The notes below the pieces were generated by a model that searched no databases, was not told the origin of the DNA, and was given only the letters and a program-made list of their open reading frames with translations. A DNA stretch of 25,472 nt from Opitutia bacterium UBA6410 (lineage in GTDB: Bacteria > Verrucomicrobiota > Verrucomicrobiia > Opitutales > Intestinicryptomonadaceae): the NCBI GenBank assembly GCA_002437405.1, contig DJPO01000111.1:9981-35452 (forward strand). The letters run 5' to 3'. Each line of letters begins with the position of its first letter. The stretch's first letter is position 1. The translations under genes were made by a program, and so were the position numbers. Below are positions 23,408 through 25,472 of the stretch, one piece after another.

Positions 23408-25099
23408 TTATTGTTCGCTGACTGTGAATCTGAAGCCGACCATTCTGCTGCGGCGGTTTTTGTCCGCCGAGCTTACGGGAAGCTCGGAAATCGAGTCCGT
23501 CGAGGTCTGCGCGCCGCCGCCGATTACCGTGCAGGACTCCGAATCCGCGCCGTCGGCGACGAATTCCGCGACATTGCCGAGCAAGTCGAAGAATCCCCTG
23601 TCGTTCGCCTTTTTGGTCGCGACTTGGTGGGTTTCTCCGCCGCTGTTCGAGCCGTTCCACGAAAGCGCGTCGATGTCCGCATAGCGCAGATTGCCTACCG
23701 CGCCCCTGTATTCGGCGAGCGTCGGGAGGTCGGCTTTTGCGCCGAGAATCCAGCCGAGCCTCTGGCAGAAATTTTTCGCCTCCTCGAAGGTAATCGACTC
23801 CGCGGGGTTGAGTGCGGAGGACTTGTTGCGGCTGGGATTTTCGCGCATTATTTTTTCGTAGAGCTTTTGCGGGACTTCCGTTTTCAGCATTTTTTTGCCG
23901 CCGTCCAGTGGCAGGAGCGACGCGAGGACATATGCGCGGATTTCGGGCATATCGGCGGCGGTGAAATTCAGGTAGCGTATGCGCATCAAATCTTCGTCGG
24001 TGATGTCCGAGCTTTTCGGAAAGTCGGCGCGGAAGCGTTCCACGCGCGACTCGAGCGACGCGCCCAAATCGGACGCCTTCGCGAAGTCGCCCGCGCGGAT
24101 TGCGGCAGTGAACGCCTTGTCGGACGCCGCGATTTCGGCGGCGTAGATTCTGCTTTGCGACTCCGCAGAAAGCGCGGAGTACTCGGCGAATTTTTCCTCG
24201 GAGGCGTGCATACTGCGCGGGAAATGCACGTTGATTTCCTTTTGGCGCGCGGCGGCGGAAGCGTATTTGTCGGCGGCTCCCGCGTGGTCTCCGCGCTTGC
24301 GGGCGGCGGCTGCCTCGAGCAGTACGGCTTCGATTTCGGTCTTCAAATCGGAGGATTTAAGGGAGTCGAGCGACTTGCGCAGACGCTGGATACGAACGTA
24401 ATCGTTGTAGCCCGAAGTCGGGAATTTCACGCTGATGTCGCGGCTGATTTCGACGGCGCGCTCGTATTCGTGCACGGCGGTTTTCCAGTCGGATTTTTTG
24501 ACGGCGGCGTCCGCCTTTTTTTCCGCCTCGATGCTCTGTTCGTACATCGGGCGAACCTGCAAATTTTTTATCTTTCTGTCGAGCTCGACGGACTTCGCAA
24601 CGTCCCTGTACTTCGAGAGCCAGTAGTTGCGGTTGATTTTATCCTGCGTATCGTAGGCGCGCAGATAGAGCTTTTCGGCTTCGGCAAGATTGCCGACCGC
24701 CTCGGCGGCTGCGGCGGATTTTTCGAAGTCGGCGACGGAAGCGTGCGACGGCTCCGCCTCGAGGTTTTGAAGCTTGCGCCGCAATGCCGTAAGACGCGTT
24801 TCGGGCGACCTGTCCGACGACACCGCCCGAGCCTTTTCTATATATACTTCCTGAAGGCGAACCGCCTTGCGCAGATTTTCCAAGTCGGCGGCGGAAATTG
24901 CGCCCGCGGCGGCGGCTTTTTCGAATTTCGCCTCGAGGGCTTCGGATTCCTTCAAAATTTCCGCGCTTTCCTTGGTCGGGTCGACGTATCCGACGGGAGC
25001 TTCGGGGACGGCGGACGGCGAGAGCAGCGTAAGGAAATAGAAAAATCCGATTACGAGCGCCGCAAGCAGCAATGTGATGAGTATCTTGTAAAACTTCAT
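23408..25099 (-). CDS. Membrane-anchored helical-repeat protein with C-terminal SUMF1/FGE-like domain
   Basis: The 563-residue product starts with a single membrane helix (about 5-26), putting the rest probably in the periplasm. Residues 131-398 are four tandem repeats of exactly 67 residues (starting 131, 198, 265, 332), each opening AAxxxGDxxxA with a later FPxS-like turn, resembling paired TPR hairpins; a diverged fifth may precede them. Residues about 404-561 match formylglycine-generating-enzyme/SUMF1 domains: VPQKLYEKIMRENPS, ITFEEAKNFCQRLG, ADLPTLAEYRGAVG, GNVAEFVADG, and GFRFTV at the end. The usual FGE catalytic Cys pair is not evident, so it is probably a binding or structural version. 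First gene after its own promoter, upstream of hisA. Function unknown. Confidence 0.85.
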   Translation of the reverse strand: MKFYKILITLLLAALVIGFFYFLTLLSPSAVPEAPVGYVDPTKESAEILKESEALEAKFEKAAAAGAISAADLENLRKAVRLQEVYIEKARAVSSDRSPETRLTALRRKLQNLEAEPSHASVADFEKSAAAAEAVGNLAEAEKLYLRAYDTQDKINRNYWLSKYRDVAKSVELDRKIKNLQVRPMYEQSIEAEKKADAAVKKSDWKTAVHEYERAVEISRDISVKFPTSGYNDYVRIQRLRKSLDSLKSSDLKTEIEAVLLEAAAARKRGDHAGAADKYASAAARQKEINVHFPRSMHASEEKFAEYSALSAESQSRIYAAEIAASDKAFTAAIRAGDFAKASDLGASLESRVERFRADFPKSSDITDEDLMRIRYLNFTAADMPEIRAYVLASLLPLDGGKKMLKTEVPQKLYEKIMRENPSRNKSSALNPAESITFEEAKNFCQRLGWILGAKADLPTLAEYRGAVGNLRYADIDALSWNGSNSGGETHQVATKKANDRGFFDLLGNVAEFVADGADSESCTVIGGGAQTSTDSISELPVSSADKNRRSRMVGFRFTVSEQ

Positions 25100-25111
25100 A
25101 TTATTGCGTCG

Positions 25112-25140
25112 ATTTTCGCACAGGAGCGAATGTAAGTCAA
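25112..25140 (-). promoter_or_regulatory. Candidate promoter of the repeat/FGE-like gene
   Basis: Minus strand: TTGACT (25135-25140), 17-base spacer, GAAAAT (25112-25117). The -10 ends 12 bases before the ATG at 25099, so the transcript would be almost leaderless. It lies in the 64-base gap after alr. Confidence 0.5.
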
Positions 25141-25163
25141 GTATTTCGGCGTGCGGGCGCGAA

Positions 25164-25472
25164 TCAATATAGGGTTTTGTAGAACCGCGCGACGCGCTTT
25201 GTGATGGAAGTCAGCGCCTGCGCGGGCGTTATCCCGAGCCTGCCGCAGTACTCCTCGATTGAGATATAGTCGCCGCCCGATTCGCCGACGATTATCGCCT
25301 CGTCGCCGACCGCGATTTCGTCGAAGTCGCTGACGTCGATAGCCGCCTGATCCATAGAAACCCTGCCGATTACGGGCGCGCGTTTGCCGCGTATGAGAAC
25401 CGAGATTTTCCCGCCGCCGTCGCGCGGGACGCCGTCGCCGTACCCGAGCGAAAGCAGCGCGACTTTGGAATC
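25164..25472 (-). CDS. alr: Alanine racemase, C-terminal part (gene runs off the window)
   Basis: The frame is open from the window edge to the TGA at 25164, giving the last 102 residues; the 5' part lies outside. LLSLGYGDGVPRDGG carries the catalytic Tyr of the C-terminal beta domain, and APVIGRVSMDQ holds the Asp region that contacts the substrate carboxylate; IAVGDEAIIVGE and SITKRVARFY match the family's end. The PLP-lysine domain is not in view, so fusion to another domain (as in MurF-Alr) cannot be excluded. It makes D-alanine for peptidoglycan. Confidence 0.92.
   Translation of the reverse strand, partial: DSKVALLSLGYGDGVPRDGGGKISVLIRGKRAPVIGRVSMDQAAIDVSDFDEIAVGDEAIIVGESGGDYISIEEYCGRLGITPAQALTSITKRVARFYKTLY

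Noticed and set aside
22754..25135. 793-codon plus-strand open frame opposite hisA and the repeat/FGE-like gene
   Set aside because: It is antisense to two well-supported genes, has no family motif and is very rich in Arg, Val and Phe. GC-rich codon bias on the true strand commonly leaves an antisense frame free of stops.

Overview
GC-rich, gene-dense bacterial chromosome segment; all recognisable protein genes but one lie on the minus strand. Gene content (LptB for lipopolysaccharide transport, an HprK-type kinase, RodA, RNase E/G, B12-dependent MetH, a secreted sialidase-like protein, few Shine-Dalgarno sites, many stop/start overlaps) suggests a Gram-negative of the Verrucomicrobiota/PVC group, possibly Opitutae-like. 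This is inference from gene style; no marker gene for taxonomy is present.

Layout in transcription order (right to left, minus strand). (1) 25472-21771: the 3' end of alr, then, behind a candidate promoter, a membrane-anchored protein with four 67-residue helical repeats and a C-terminal SUMF1/FGE-like domain, then hisA and an RlmI-like methyltransferase. (2) 21522-20380: dprA, convergent with the only plus-strand gene, a secreted BNR/Asp-box sialidase-like protein (18626-20347). (3) 18494-18019: a small two-helix membrane protein ending inside a hairpin repeat, then a hairpin-rich spacer with a 16-codon plus-strand ORF. (4) 18018-9556: lptB-hprK-metH-rodA-rng, tightly packed and closed by an intrinsic terminator. 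(5) 9268-3829: bioB-bioA-bioF-bioGC-bioD, followed closely by a HAD phosphatase, recD2 and psd, which ends inside a second copy of the same repeat at the window start.

The bio operon encodes every dedicated step from malonyl-ACP methylation to biotin: BioC methylates, BioG (fused to BioC) removes the methyl ester, and BioF, BioA, BioD and BioB build the rings. The lptB cluster combines envelope assembly, regulation, one-carbon metabolism, cell shape and RNA processing, as often seen in compact housekeeping runs.

The observations most worth following are the repeat pair that supplies in-frame C-terminal tails to two unrelated genes, the gap-free 67-residue repeat protein with an apparently non-catalytic FGE domain, the BioG-BioC fusion, a Cys/His cluster in the MetH activation domain, and the scarcity of Shine-Dalgarno sites together with ATGA overlaps and -10 boxes lying only 11-12 bases from start codons. 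I see no CRISPR array, tRNA, rRNA, insertion sequence or phage gene.
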